The notes under the pieces: model-generated
Seen by the model: the letters and a program-made list of their open reading frames with translations, nothing else
Databases searched by the model: none
What the model was told of the DNA's origin: nothing
DNA from: Tolypothrix bouteillei VB521301
GTDB taxonomy: Bacteria; Cyanobacteriota; Cyanobacteriia; Cyanobacteriales; Nostocaceae
Reading direction: 5' to 3'
Assembly: GCF_000760695.4 (NCBI RefSeq)
Contig: NZ_JHEG04000001.1
Coordinates: forward strand, 697,599-761,598
Length of the DNA stretch: 64,000 nucleotides
Translations under genes and position numbers: made by a program
Shown here: in pieces, positions 9,545 through 17,136 of the stretch
Layout of the letters: every line of letters starts with the position of its first letter
How positions within the stretch are numbered: position 1 is the stretch's first letter

Positions 9545-10240
9545 TTATTCGGTCAGTCTCTTCCGTTGATGCTGCTTAAACCAATCAAATAGTACTGGAT
9601 TGTTGTAGGTCTGCGTCCACGAGTCGTGGTCGGCTTCTGGATAGACTGTGAACTTCACATTACCACCGCAAGCTTTCAGTGCCTCAACCATCTCTTGCGA
9701 GGCACTGATGGGAACAATGAAATCGCGTGCGCCATGAAATGCCCATACTGGAATGTCTTTGAGATTGCAGGCTTCCGTTGGGTTTCCACCCCCACAAATT
9801 GGCGCTATAGCAGCAAATCGATATGGTTGGGCAGCAGCCCAACGCCACGTTCCATAACCTCCCATGCTGATGCCTGTTAGGTAAACCCGATCTGGATCGA
9901 CGTGATAGGAATTTAAGACTTCATCTAAAAGAATACTCAAATGCGGCACCGACCAATACTGACCTTGGGGACATTGGGGAGAAACAACCATAAAGGGAAA
10001 GTCTGGTTGCTCCTCTACAATTCTAGGAACACCATGCCTTGTGACATCTTCTAAGTTAGACCCTCTTTCACCTGAACCATGCAAGAACAGGATTGCCGAC
10101 CATTTATCTTGTGTTTCATAACGTTCCGGCAGGAACAGCAAGTAATTGTAGCTGCTTGTTCCAGTGATTTGTTGTTGTCGAGTTTGCATGAGTGAGAGTT
10201 TGCCTTTACCAATGCAGGCTCCATTGTAGTGCATCGCCAT
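9545..10240 (-). CDS. Alpha/beta-hydrolase (esterase/prolyl-oligopeptidase-like)
   Basis: The protein has the serine hydrolase signature GISMGGYGTW (nucleophile elbow G-x-S-x-G), an oxyanion strand (LFLHGSGERGSN), an acid residue in GARDFIVP and the catalytic histidine in EADHDSW. This is the complete alpha/beta-hydrolase triad, in the arrangement seen in predicted phospholipase/carboxylesterase and dienelactone-hydrolase-like enzymes of about 220 residues. No signal peptide is evident. Two starts are possible: ATG at 10240 (231 residues) or ATG at 10189, which opens into MQTRQQQITG and fits the family length better. It is divergent from the helicase gene at 10307, sharing a 66-bp promoter region. 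The substrate is not predictable. Confidence 0.75.
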   Translation of the reverse strand: MAMHYNGACIGKGKLSLMQTRQQQITGTSSYNYLLFLPERYETQDKWSAILFLHGSGERGSNLEDVTRHGVPRIVEEQPDFPFMVVSPQCPQGQYWSVPHLSILLDEVLNSYHVDPDRVYLTGISMGGYGTWRWAAAQPYRFAAIAPICGGGNPTEACNLKDIPVWAFHGARDFIVPISASQEMVEALKACGGNVKFTVYPEADHDSWTQTYNNPVLFDWFKQHQRKRLTE

Positions 10241-10306
10241 CAATTAAAATCAGGTAATTTGTTTTATGCTTGTGGCATAGTAAACTCGAACAACTTATTA
10301 GAGTGA

Positions 10307-12163
10307 ATGTTTACTCTGCGCGATTACCAACAAGAATTGGTATCAAAAGCCCTAAGTGCTTGGTCAAATGGGATGAGAAAAATCTTGCTGCAACTGAGTA
10401 CGGGTGGCGGTAAGACAATTATCTTTGCTGCTATTGCAACTGAATTTAGTTGTAGGGGTGAAGGTGTACTGGTTGTGGCTCATAGGGAAGAGTTGATTCT
10501 CCAAGCAGCAGAAAAATTAGCAGCATTATGTGGAGTGCAACCAGGAATCCTCAAAGCAGGATACAAACCAACTGATTCTTTAATTCAAGTAGCCAGCATC
10601 CAGACTCTTTATCGCCGCAAAACTTACCCAAAAGCGGAGTTAGTGATTGTTGACGAAGCTCACCATTGTTCGGCTCTGAGTTACCGTAAATTGTTAGATG
10701 CTTATCCTCATGCACTCATTTTGGGAGTGACGGCTACACCAAGACGAGAAGATGGTTATGGATTGCGAGATATATTCGAGTACTTGATTTGTTCTATTAC
10801 AACTAAGGAATTGATCGCTCTTGGGTATTTGACAGATTATAAGTTAATAGCTGGTTTTAAGTATTCCAAACACAAACTTCCTTCTAAACGTGATTTTACT
10901 AAAAAAGAATTAGAGGAAGTCGCTTCTGATTACAAACCTTCTGAGGTGTTAAAGCAGTGGCAGAATTTTTGTGCTGGTAAGAAAACAATTATTTTTGCAG
11001 TCAATGTCAAGCACTCGCAAGCGATCGCAGCAATGTTTTGCTCCAACAGTATCGCTTGCGAACATCTTGATGGAGATACACCTTCTGATGAGCGGAAAGC
11101 AATTTTAGATAGATTTAGGAGTGGTGAAACGCTTGCAATTAGCAATTGTGCCATTTTGACAGAAGGGTTTGATTGTCCCGATTCTGAGGCAATTGTGATT
11201 GCTCGTCCTACGACTAGCGTTACGTTATGGTTGCAGATGATTGGCAGAATACTGCGTCCGGCACCAGGAAAAGAGTTTGCTACCATCTTAGACATGACCG
11301 ACAATTGGTACAGGCTTGGTCGTCCCTGCGACCATCGAGAATGGAGTCTTGACCCGGTATCCTGCGATCCAGAAACCTTAGGATCGCGGTGCTGTCCGCA
11401 CTGTCACCACGTCTTCAAACCAATGCCCGGTCTGATTCGTACTCTTGAATATTTTCACTCTGTCCCATCTGAGTTTGTGACCGTATATGAAGCGGATTGT
11501 CCCAACTGCGAAGAATATTTTCGTTGGACATTATCAGAATCAAATGGAATAGAAAATGGTGGAGTGCCAACCGTGATTAACACCTTTGATATTGAGTTTA
11601 AAGAGGTGCCACCTGAAATTCGACCGAGTTTGCTGCGCCCAATATTGGATGCTAAAAAGCGCAAATTTAGGACAGAAGAAAAGAAATTGGTTTTTTATAA
11701 TGATACTATTAAAAATTGGTTTTTAAATTGTCAAGAACTCACATTATTAGAACTAAACTACGCTATTGAACTACTGAATTGTCAAGAATGGGCATTTGAG
11801 TACAGTATAGAATGTTTGGTCGCTCGAGTTCGCAAGGCTAAAGAATGGGACGATGTAACAAAAATTATGTCACGTCGTCCGGACAGTGTGAAAAAAGTGA
11901 TTTGGTCTCAATTGTCTCGTCTCGAAAAAGACAAGCTCAACCAAATGAAAGTGGAGCATGAGAAAGAACTGGAGCAATGGTTAAGCGAAGAAAACCTTAT
12001 AACAATAGCAAGTTATCTTGAAGCTTGTGAAGATATGGAAATGATTTCTTCTTTATGGCAAATCTATAACAAAGAAGCGATTAGAGTGGCGAGTCAGCGG
12101 CTCTCTACTGATAAGCTCGATCGAATCAATCAATGGATTTCTCAGCTAGAAAGAACCAGTTAA
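10307..12163 (+). CDS. DEAD/DEAH-box superfamily 2 helicase (SSL2/RadD-like)
   Basis: The 618-residue protein has Walker A STGGGKT (31-37), motif Ia (VVAHREEL), Walker B DEAH (116-119), motif III (VTATPRRED), and motifs V and VI (LTEGFDCP and QMIGRILRP, 310-318). After the two RecA-like domains there is a four-cysteine zinc ribbon formed by CPHC (363-366) and CPNC (398-401), then a helical C-terminal region to residue 618 that I do not recognise. The layout resembles the SSL2/RadD group, ATP-dependent translocases acting in DNA repair or stress. It stands alone, divergent from the hydrolase, and is followed by a receiver-domain remnant, so no operon partners point to a defence role. Confidence 0.8.
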   Translation: MFTLRDYQQELVSKALSAWSNGMRKILLQLSTGGGKTIIFAAIATEFSCRGEGVLVVAHREELILQAAEKLAALCGVQPGILKAGYKPTDSLIQVASIQTLYRRKTYPKAELVIVDEAHHCSALSYRKLLDAYPHALILGVTATPRREDGYGLRDIFEYLICSITTKELIALGYLTDYKLIAGFKYSKHKLPSKRDFTKKELEEVASDYKPSEVLKQWQNFCAGKKTIIFAVNVKHSQAIAAMFCSNSIACEHLDGDTPSDERKAILDRFRSGETLAISNCAILTEGFDCPDSEAIVIARPTTSVTLWLQMIGRILRPAPGKEFATILDMTDNWYRLGRPCDHREWSLDPVSCDPETLGSRCCPHCHHVFKPMPGLIRTLEYFHSVPSEFVTVYEADCPNCEEYFRWTLSESNGIENGGVPTVINTFDIEFKEVPPEIRPSLLRPILDAKKRKFRTEEKKLVFYNDTIKNWFLNCQELTLLELNYAIELLNCQEWAFEYSIECLVARVRKAKEWDDVTKIMSRRPDSVKKVIWSQLSRLEKDKLNQMKVEHEKELEQWLSEENLITIASYLEACEDMEMISSLWQIYNKEAIRVASQRLSTDKLDRINQWISQLERTS

Positions 12164-12181
12164 CCCAATACTCCCGCAATT

Positions 12182-12355
12182 CCGAGGAGCTTGAAACCAG
12201 AGCAAGGGGGAGAAATTTCTGCCATCGCAATGACTGCCTATGCTGCCGAGATCGATTATCAACAGGCTATAGCAGTCGGATTTCAATTGCATATTCCCAA
12301 ATCTGTAGAGCCAGAGGAGTTAGTGAGGGCAATCCAGTCCTTAAATGGTAAATGA
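12182..12355 (+). pseudogene. Remnant of a hybrid-kinase receiver domain (C-terminal part)
   Basis: In the plus frame ending at the TGA 12353-12355 the translation reads RSLKPEQGGEISAIAMTAYA and continues to GFQLHIPKSVEPEELVRAIQ (split here around residue 21-30). This is the characteristic end of a response-regulator receiver domain: the Thr in MTAYA, the aromatic switch region, and the Lys-x-x-Glu-Pro end in which KP has become KS. The phospho-acceptor half and everything upstream are missing, because the preceding helicase gene ends at 12163. It is therefore most likely the 3' scrap of a deleted hybrid histidine kinase. The reading frame itself is intact over about 58 codons. Confidence 0.7.
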
Positions 12356-12366
12356 CAACGGTGTCA

Positions 12367-13029
12367 TTACTCAAAGATTTTGCCATCTGGCATAATTGCC
12401 CCAGTCAGGTTAGCTCCTATCAGTTTTACAAGAATTCTATCGCCAGAACTCATGCGTGCTCCTGTTAAATTAGCTCCTCGCAAATCAGCACCACTTAAAT
12501 CGGCTCCTATCAAATTAGCGCCGCATAAATTCGCTTCTCTTAAGTCAGATAACAATAAATTTGCCCTAAACAAATTTGTGTCAGATAAATTTGCACCTCT
12601 GAGATTGACTTTATGCATAAAACTATCACTGAGATCGGCACCGCTCAAGTTGGCGTAGCTCAGATTTCTACCGGATAAATCTTTGCCTTTCATGTTAGAG
12701 TTGCTGAAATCCTTCCCACTTAAGTCGTTGCTAGGCTTTGGAGTTGGAGATTGATAAGTTTTTTGAGGGGGTTTTGTCGGCGTGTAAGACGTATATGCCG
12801 CTCTGCTATGTGACATTTGATACTGAGATTTGAAAGAGCGCAATTTGTCCCGAGCTTCGTTGATGTCTTTCAGCTTTTTTTGCGCTTTCTCTTGCAAGCG
12901 GACGTTTTCTTTTGGCAGGCGATCGGGATGCCATACAAAAGCCAAATCTTTGTACGCTTGATTGACTTCCTCAAGTGTTGCTCCAGGCTCTAATTCCAAC
13001 AATCTATAGTACCGCTCCAGCTCGCTCAT
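12367..13029 (-). CDS. DnaJ-domain protein with pentapeptide repeats
   Basis: The 220-residue product begins with a J-domain (residues 5-70) including the diagnostic HPD at 34-36, so it should stimulate an Hsp70 (DnaK). A polar Ser/Pro/Thr linker (about 71-103) connects to a run of pentapeptide repeats of the A(D/N)LxX type, for example LSGADLSG, LRGANL and LTGARM (104-215). These would fold as a right-handed quadrilateral helix. J-domain plus pentapeptide fusions are common in cyanobacteria. No signal peptide or membrane segment is seen, so it is cytosolic. The gene's 3' end is 11 bp from the receiver remnant on the opposite strand. The client is unknown. Confidence 0.85.
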   Translation of the reverse strand: MSELERYYRLLELEPGATLEEVNQAYKDLAFVWHPDRLPKENVRLQEKAQKKLKDINEARDKLRSFKSQYQMSHSRAAYTSYTPTKPPQKTYQSPTPKPSNDLSGKDFSNSNMKGKDLSGRNLSYANLSGADLSDSFMHKVNLRGANLSDTNLFRANLLLSDLREANLCGANLIGADLSGADLRGANLTGARMSSGDRILVKLIGANLTGAIMPDGKIFE

Positions 13030-13433
13030 AAGACTTTATGGGGGAAATTAATTTCATTATGAGTGATACAGACAAATTTCGACTGCATCATTATGTATAA
13101 TCTTTCTTTAACAGTGACCAGTGACCAGTGACCATTGCTGGAACTTAAGGTTATAGCCCGTTCTTGCGTTTTGTTTGGAGTTGCTTTTATTTCCGCTTAC
13201 TTCATCCTTCATCCCTCATTCTTTATCCTTCATAATAATCAAGAATCCAACAGATTTTTTTTTAGCTCATAAACCTTACAAGAATGTAAATACTTGATAC
13301 AAGTATTTAACGCTCGTGTTATCAATTGTAAATAAGTAATACAAAGTGTATTCCTTATTTCTGGATGAAAACAATTGAACTGTGAGCATCTACTATCAAA
13401 AGATATATTTTCTGAATTAAATCAATCTTTATG
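13030..13433. other. Intergenic region with short heptamer array
   Basis: No gene is visible. The region contains three perfect CAGTGAC heptamers at 13112-13132, a stretch of degenerate TCATCCT/TCATTCT units near 13200-13235, and then AT-rich sequence. It separates two minus-strand genes and would carry the promoter of the J-domain gene. Confidence 0.5.
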
Positions 13434-13922
13434 TTACCCTCTGCCTAGAAATCGCTGCTGTAATGCTCGTACATAAGCTCGCATCGGAATTTGATAAACC
13501 TCAATCAGCAGCCAAACAATAATGGCTAAATGAAAAGAAAAGGTTAATATTGTCCAAATATATGGCACCCACGATAAAGGAACTTCTGTATTGGGTGGAA
13601 AATTATACGCTACTATACCAATTAAAGCAGTGGGAAGAAGTATAAAACCAACTGCAGCTAGCACGTAACCCCAACCAAATTCGACTCCTTCTATTTGGGC
13701 TTCTGTCCAATTGAAGCCGTTCCAATACCAAATAAGAGGAGGTTGTCTCGAAGGCATTTTGAGTTGTTGTTGTTCTACATTAGCAACAAAAATTTGCTGA
13801 CAAAAGTCACAAGACATAGCCTCCATCAGTGGCATATGACTAATTTTACCCACACGGCACACAGGGCAAGGGTAGACTCCCTGATAATTAAAAGATGTGG
13901 AAAGAATTTTGGAACCGGGCAT
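13434..13922 (-). CDS. Small membrane protein with an N-terminal zinc ribbon
   Basis: No family is recognised. From the ATG at 13922 the product is 162 residues; TTG or GTG starts up to 15 codons upstream are also open. The N-terminal part carries CPVC and, 17 residues on, CDFC, a likely four-cysteine zinc ribbon. Two hydrophobic segments follow (GYVLAAVGFILLPTALIGIV and IWTILTFSFHLAIIVWLLIE), so the protein should be anchored by two transmembrane helices, with the ribbon and a basic C-terminal tail (ALQQRFLGRG) on the cytoplasmic side. A stretch WYWNGFNWTEAQ before the first helix looks like a short beta element. No functional clue comes from neighbours. Confidence 0.6.
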   Translation of the reverse strand: MPGSKILSTSFNYQGVYPCPVCRVGKISHMPLMEAMSCDFCQQIFVANVEQQQLKMPSRQPPLIWYWNGFNWTEAQIEGVEFGWGYVLAAVGFILLPTALIGIVAYNFPPNTEVPLSWVPYIWTILTFSFHLAIIVWLLIEVYQIPMRAYVRALQQRFLGRG

Positions 13923-14273
13923 AAGCAATTCAAAAAGATTCAACACTAAGAAACGTACTCCTGACAAGTATCCTACCTTCTGCTTAACTGCAATAAAATG
14001 CGTAACAGCTTGGTTACCCTTTATATGGGGTAAGAAGTTCGTGAGGTGAAGTCAAAAAATACAGCCCCTTTGGTCTGCGCCAAGCGCACGCACTTGCGAT
14101 TCGCCATTCTTCAGGCATAGGACACCTGCCTACAAGTTTCATAACGTTGTGGGGGGGTTGACGCAACTCTCTGCCTCTGTTAAGGTCATGTATATAAGTC
14201 TAATCTATCTTTTTCCACAAAGCATTAATCAAATGTTAAGCACTAATTCCTATTTTTATTTTTGGTTTGGGGT

Positions 14274-14353
14274 GGTTCACCGGGAGTGAATTTAGTTTCC
14301 ACATGGAAATCACCCGGTGAACCGCAGAGCGCACTCTGCGGTTTTTGTTTTTT
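14274..14353 (+). terminator. Stacked stem-loops ending in a T-run
   Basis: GGTTCACCGGG (14274-14284) pairs with CCCGGTGAACC (14313-14323). A second stem, CCGCAGAG (14322-14329) with CTCTGCGG (14334-14341), follows and is succeeded by T-rich 14342-14353. The two stems share 14322-14323, so their ends compete. The second stem plus T-run has the form of an intrinsic terminator on the plus strand. No plus-strand gene lies upstream nearby, so it may end a small untranslated RNA. Confidence 0.6.
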
Positions 14354-14437
14354 GAGGAGAAATAGAAAGGATAAAGGATGAATGATGAAGGATAAAGTTA
14401 GAAAAAATCGCTATTTTACCACAAGCTTTTATTTTTG

Positions 14438-14513
14438 GCCCAGAATAAGTTCCGGGTAATAGCGTTATGCAAATGCATCGTTAAAGCCCGGAACTCAGAT
14501 TCTGGGCTTTTTT
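14438..14513 (+). terminator. Long interrupted stem-loop with T-run before aroF
   Basis: GCCCAGAAT (14438-14446) pairs with ATTCTGGGC (14499-14507), and AGTTCCGGG (14448-14456) pairs with CCCGGAACT (14487-14495), separated by a small asymmetric internal loop. A 6-base T-run follows at 14508-14513. It ends about 93 bp before the DAHP synthase ATG. It could be a terminator of an upstream transcript or an attenuator in the leader of the aromatic-biosynthesis gene. Confidence 0.6.
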
Positions 14514-14562
14514 GTTGTCAACCACTTATTTTCGCGATACGGGCGCAAAGCATTGCACTCGT

Positions 14563-14597
14563 ACCAACTACCAACCACTAACTACTCACCACTAACC
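14563..14597. repeat. Heptamer array (ACCAACT family)
   Basis: Five 7-bp units in phase: ACCAACT, ACCAACC, ACTAACT, ACTCACC and ACTAACC. An open frame through this array would add 18 residues to the DAHP synthase, but they are simply translated repeat, which argues for the ATG at 14607 as the true start. Confidence 0.7.
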
Positions 14598-14606
14598 ATT
14601 CTGCTC

Positions 14607-15479
14607 ATGAATAACGCCAAACTTGTCACCAAATCTCACTCTCATCACCAAACAATCGTCCGCCTCTCCCCAACAGTTGCTTTTGGCGGAAAGGAACTGG
14701 TTATTATTGGCGGTCCTTGTGCTGTTGAAAGCCAAGAACAAATGGAAACTGTAGCTCAAAAGTTGTCTCTCGCACCAGTTCAAGCCTTACGTGGGGGTGT
14801 TTATAAACCCCGTACCTCTCCCTACGCTTTCCAAGGTATGGGAGAAGAAGGACTGCAAATTTTGGCAGAAGTGCGATCGCGTTACAGTGTTCCAGTTGTG
14901 ACAGAAGTCATGTCCATTTCCCAAATAGAAGTTGTAGCGGCTCGTGCTGATATGCTTCAGATTGGTAGCCGCAATATGCAAAACTTTGATTTACTTAAAG
15001 CACTGGGACAAGCCGGTAAGCCGATACTCCTAAAACGAGGTTTGGCAGCAACTATAGAAGAATTCGTGATGGCAGCTGAATATATAGTCAGCCACGGCAA
15101 TCCGAATGTTGTGTTGTGCGAACGAGGTATCCGCAGCTTTGACAATTACACCCGAAACGTACTCGATTTAGCTGCGGTCGCAGCACTCAAACAAATAACT
15201 CACTTACCCGTGATTGTCGATCCTTCTCATGCTGTGGGTAAGCGAGAACTCGTTGCACCTGTGGCAAAAGCAGCCGTTGCTTGTGGGGCAGATGGGTTAA
15301 TTATAGAGTGCCATCCAGAACCAGAACAATCTGTATCTGATGCACGTCAGGCGTTGTCTTTGGAAGATATGGTGAATTTGGTTGATAGCTTAAAGCCCGT
15401 GGCTGCATCTGTCGGGCGGAGTATATCAGAAACAATGGGGGTAGGTTCACAACCTACCCCTATTTGTTATGCAGCATGA
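14607..15479 (+). CDS. aroF: 3-deoxy-7-phosphoheptulonate (DAHP) synthase
   Basis: The enzyme condenses phosphoenolpyruvate and erythrose-4-phosphate, the first step of the shikimate pathway. Hallmarks of the class I-beta (KDO8P-synthase-like) type are present: GGPCAVES, RGGVYKPRTSPYAFQG, QIGSRNMQNFDLL, LKRGLAAT and VDPSHAVGKR. The length of 290 residues from ATG 14607 fits this group, which lacks the ACT or long N-terminal regulatory domains of other types. A near-start GTG/TTG 18 codons upstream is rejected because it translates a heptamer array. The C-terminal tail after about residue 270 (SISETMGVGSQPTP) is partly low-complexity. The gene stands alone; hairpins upstream suggest possible leader control. 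Confidence 0.9.
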   Translation: MNNAKLVTKSHSHHQTIVRLSPTVAFGGKELVIIGGPCAVESQEQMETVAQKLSLAPVQALRGGVYKPRTSPYAFQGMGEEGLQILAEVRSRYSVPVVTEVMSISQIEVVAARADMLQIGSRNMQNFDLLKALGQAGKPILLKRGLAATIEEFVMAAEYIVSHGNPNVVLCERGIRSFDNYTRNVLDLAAVAALKQITHLPVIVDPSHAVGKRELVAPVAKAAVACGADGLIIECHPEPEQSVSDARQALSLEDMVNLVDSLKPVAASVGRSISETMGVGSQPTPICYAA

Positions 15480-15531
15480 CTGTCTTGAAGGATAAAGGAT
15501 AAATTGAAGAAGGCGGAGCCAGCATTCCCTT

Positions 15532-15559
15532 CTGCCTCCTGCCTCCTGCCCTCTGCCTT
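15532..15559. repeat. Heptamer array (CTGCCTC family)
   Basis: Four in-phase 7-bp units: CTGCCTC, CTGCCTC, CTGCCCT and CTGCCTT. The array sits between two convergent genes. Two AGGATAA units (about 15488-15501) lie slightly upstream. Confidence 0.65.
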
Positions 15560-15573
15560 TCTTGATAAAATCT

Positions 15574-16878
15574 TTATCTTTTATCCTTCATTTGACTTAA
15601 GCTACGGCTAGCAACATCAGCACTCAATCCCCAAAGTATTAACCCTAGAAAATCAGTAAAAGGTCTGGCTCCAAAAGTTTTACCATTTTCTATGTAGAGA
15701 GAATTTAGTCCCACAGCAGTTAGAGTCAGTAACAGAGTTAAGGACAGCAAAGGTTTGATAAACCATAGTGTTGCTTCAGCACGAACTTGTTCTGATAAGC
15801 CAGAAAGCATTACTAAAAACTTTTGCAAACGCTCGGCTAGGGTAGGTTTGTAGAATGGAACAGATTCTGTTTTGATAATACGGTCGGTGGCAGCCTCTGC
15901 ATTGTTTATAGACCTAGTCATTTCTAAATCAACGGCCGCTCTAGTCTCTATACCCTCAAAAATTGTTTTTAAATTTTCTAATAATTCCTTGGCTGCAGCG
16001 TCATCTTGTACCGCAAGAAAAAAGCGGATTCTTTCTATTTGCGATCGCACCAATTGTTCTGTTTTTAAATCAATTTTTTCTTCCCCTATTTTTTGCTCCA
16101 TAAGTTGTAAGTTTAGTAAAACTTCCAAACGATTTCTGATAGCTTCAATGTGAGACATTGCCATATCAATTTTGTCTCGAAAAACTAATTTTCGGACTTC
16201 ATCAGACATATTAGCTAATATCTTTTTATCATCTTTATTTTCTAAATCGGCATCTGCGATATCTAAATCAAGACGATTCACTTCTTGCAAAGCCTCTGCT
16301 TGAGCACCACCCGACTTTTCTACGTACTGCATGAGCCTGCCAAGAATCACTCCTAATAACAGTACAAGGAGAGGAACAAGTGGACCACTTCTGACATTTA
16401 AATCTAGTGGTAATGTTAAGCGGCTACCAGTATCAAAATTGAGATAGACAGCACCGACGTAATGGTCGGGAGGCATTGCAGAGCGTTTTAATATAAGATT
16501 GATACCAACTATTTGATTGGCAGGTAAAATCTGAGATTTAGGCGAGATGAATGTAGCAGATGTATTGAGTTGATAGCCCGTAATTTCACCTTGACCGATA
16601 ACTGCAGGATTGAGAACACTGACATCTCTTGGAGTTCGGTTATCAAATTGCAACTCTCTACTATCAATATATGCACTAGTCGGCAGAAAAACACCTGCCA
16701 AAGCACAATCCAACCACCCGCTACAATTAACTAAATTTAGTTGAATTTGCTTAGTCCCTTCTAAGGGAAGTAATGTTAACTGTTTGTTATCAGAAGTGGT
16801 GAGTGGAGGTGTTTGAGCTAAAGCTGAGTTCTGAAGTAGCACTAGAGGTAGTAGAACTGTAAGTAACCATTGTTTCAT
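15574..16878 (-). CDS. Membrane protein of unknown function with coiled-coil region
   Basis: No family is recognised for this 434-residue protein. It has a signal peptide (MKQWLLTVLLPLVLLQ..., cleaved near ALAQT), a beta-rich periplasmic domain (about 25-165) with two cysteines (NCSGWLDC), and a membrane helix (VPLLVLLLGVILG, about 168-185). A long helical, charged region follows (about 190-340, e.g. LDLDIADADLENKDDKK). Two further hydrophobic segments lie near 370-390 (LLSLTLLLTLTAVGL) and 405-420. The layout, an exported beta domain plus a cytoplasmic coiled coil, could suit a scaffold or sensor. It is convergent with aroF. No conserved catalytic motif is seen. Confidence 0.65.
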   Translation of the reverse strand: MKQWLLTVLLPLVLLQNSALAQTPPLTTSDNKQLTLLPLEGTKQIQLNLVNCSGWLDCALAGVFLPTSAYIDSRELQFDNRTPRDVSVLNPAVIGQGEITGYQLNTSATFISPKSQILPANQIVGINLILKRSAMPPDHYVGAVYLNFDTGSRLTLPLDLNVRSGPLVPLLVLLLGVILGRLMQYVEKSGGAQAEALQEVNRLDLDIADADLENKDDKKILANMSDEVRKLVFRDKIDMAMSHIEAIRNRLEVLLNLQLMEQKIGEEKIDLKTEQLVRSQIERIRFFLAVQDDAAAKELLENLKTIFEGIETRAAVDLEMTRSINNAEAATDRIIKTESVPFYKPTLAERLQKFLVMLSGLSEQVRAEATLWFIKPLLSLTLLLTLTAVGLNSLYIENGKTFGARPFTDFLGLILWGLSADVASRSLSQMKDKR

Positions 16879-17136
16879 TGCATTCTTGAGAGAATATTTT
16901 CACGTTCATTGCAATTGGCGATCGTGCGATCCCCAAGTCCTTCCTTAATACTAAGAATTTCTTTCTTATGGTCAAGATTGACAAAAGTGTATACCGCTAA
17001 CATAGCCACTTTTTCAACAAATTCCTACCTTACAAGTTGTAAATTGCGTGAATTAAATCTTTTGTAAACATTGACAAGCCGTTAAGCATCGAACACGGAG
17101 TTATACTTCAAGAGTCATCAACTGAGTCCCCCATCT

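Larger units (their letters stand above)
13968..14606. other. Hairpin-rich region upstream of the DAHP synthase gene
   Basis: No protein gene is supported in these 639 bases. They hold two strong stem-loops (14274-14353 and 14438-14513), a run of AGGATAA-like heptamers at 14368-14395, and a second heptamer array at 14563-14597. The arrangement of hairpins followed by T-runs could mark transcription termination, a leader with attenuation, or a small RNA gene. Nothing in the sequence decides between these. Confidence 0.5.

Noticed and set aside
10930..11304. Antisense frame of 124 codons in the helicase gene
   Set aside because: The helicase motifs are intact in the sense frame and the antisense translation has no recognisable domain.
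10307..12163. Helicase as part of a phage-defence island
   Set aside because: It stands alone with unrelated neighbours; no nuclease, methylase or other defence gene adjoins it.
12133..12351. Plus-strand open frame overlapping the helicase end
   Set aside because: It is an alternative frame of the receiver remnant; the remnant frame gives a clear domain match and this one none.
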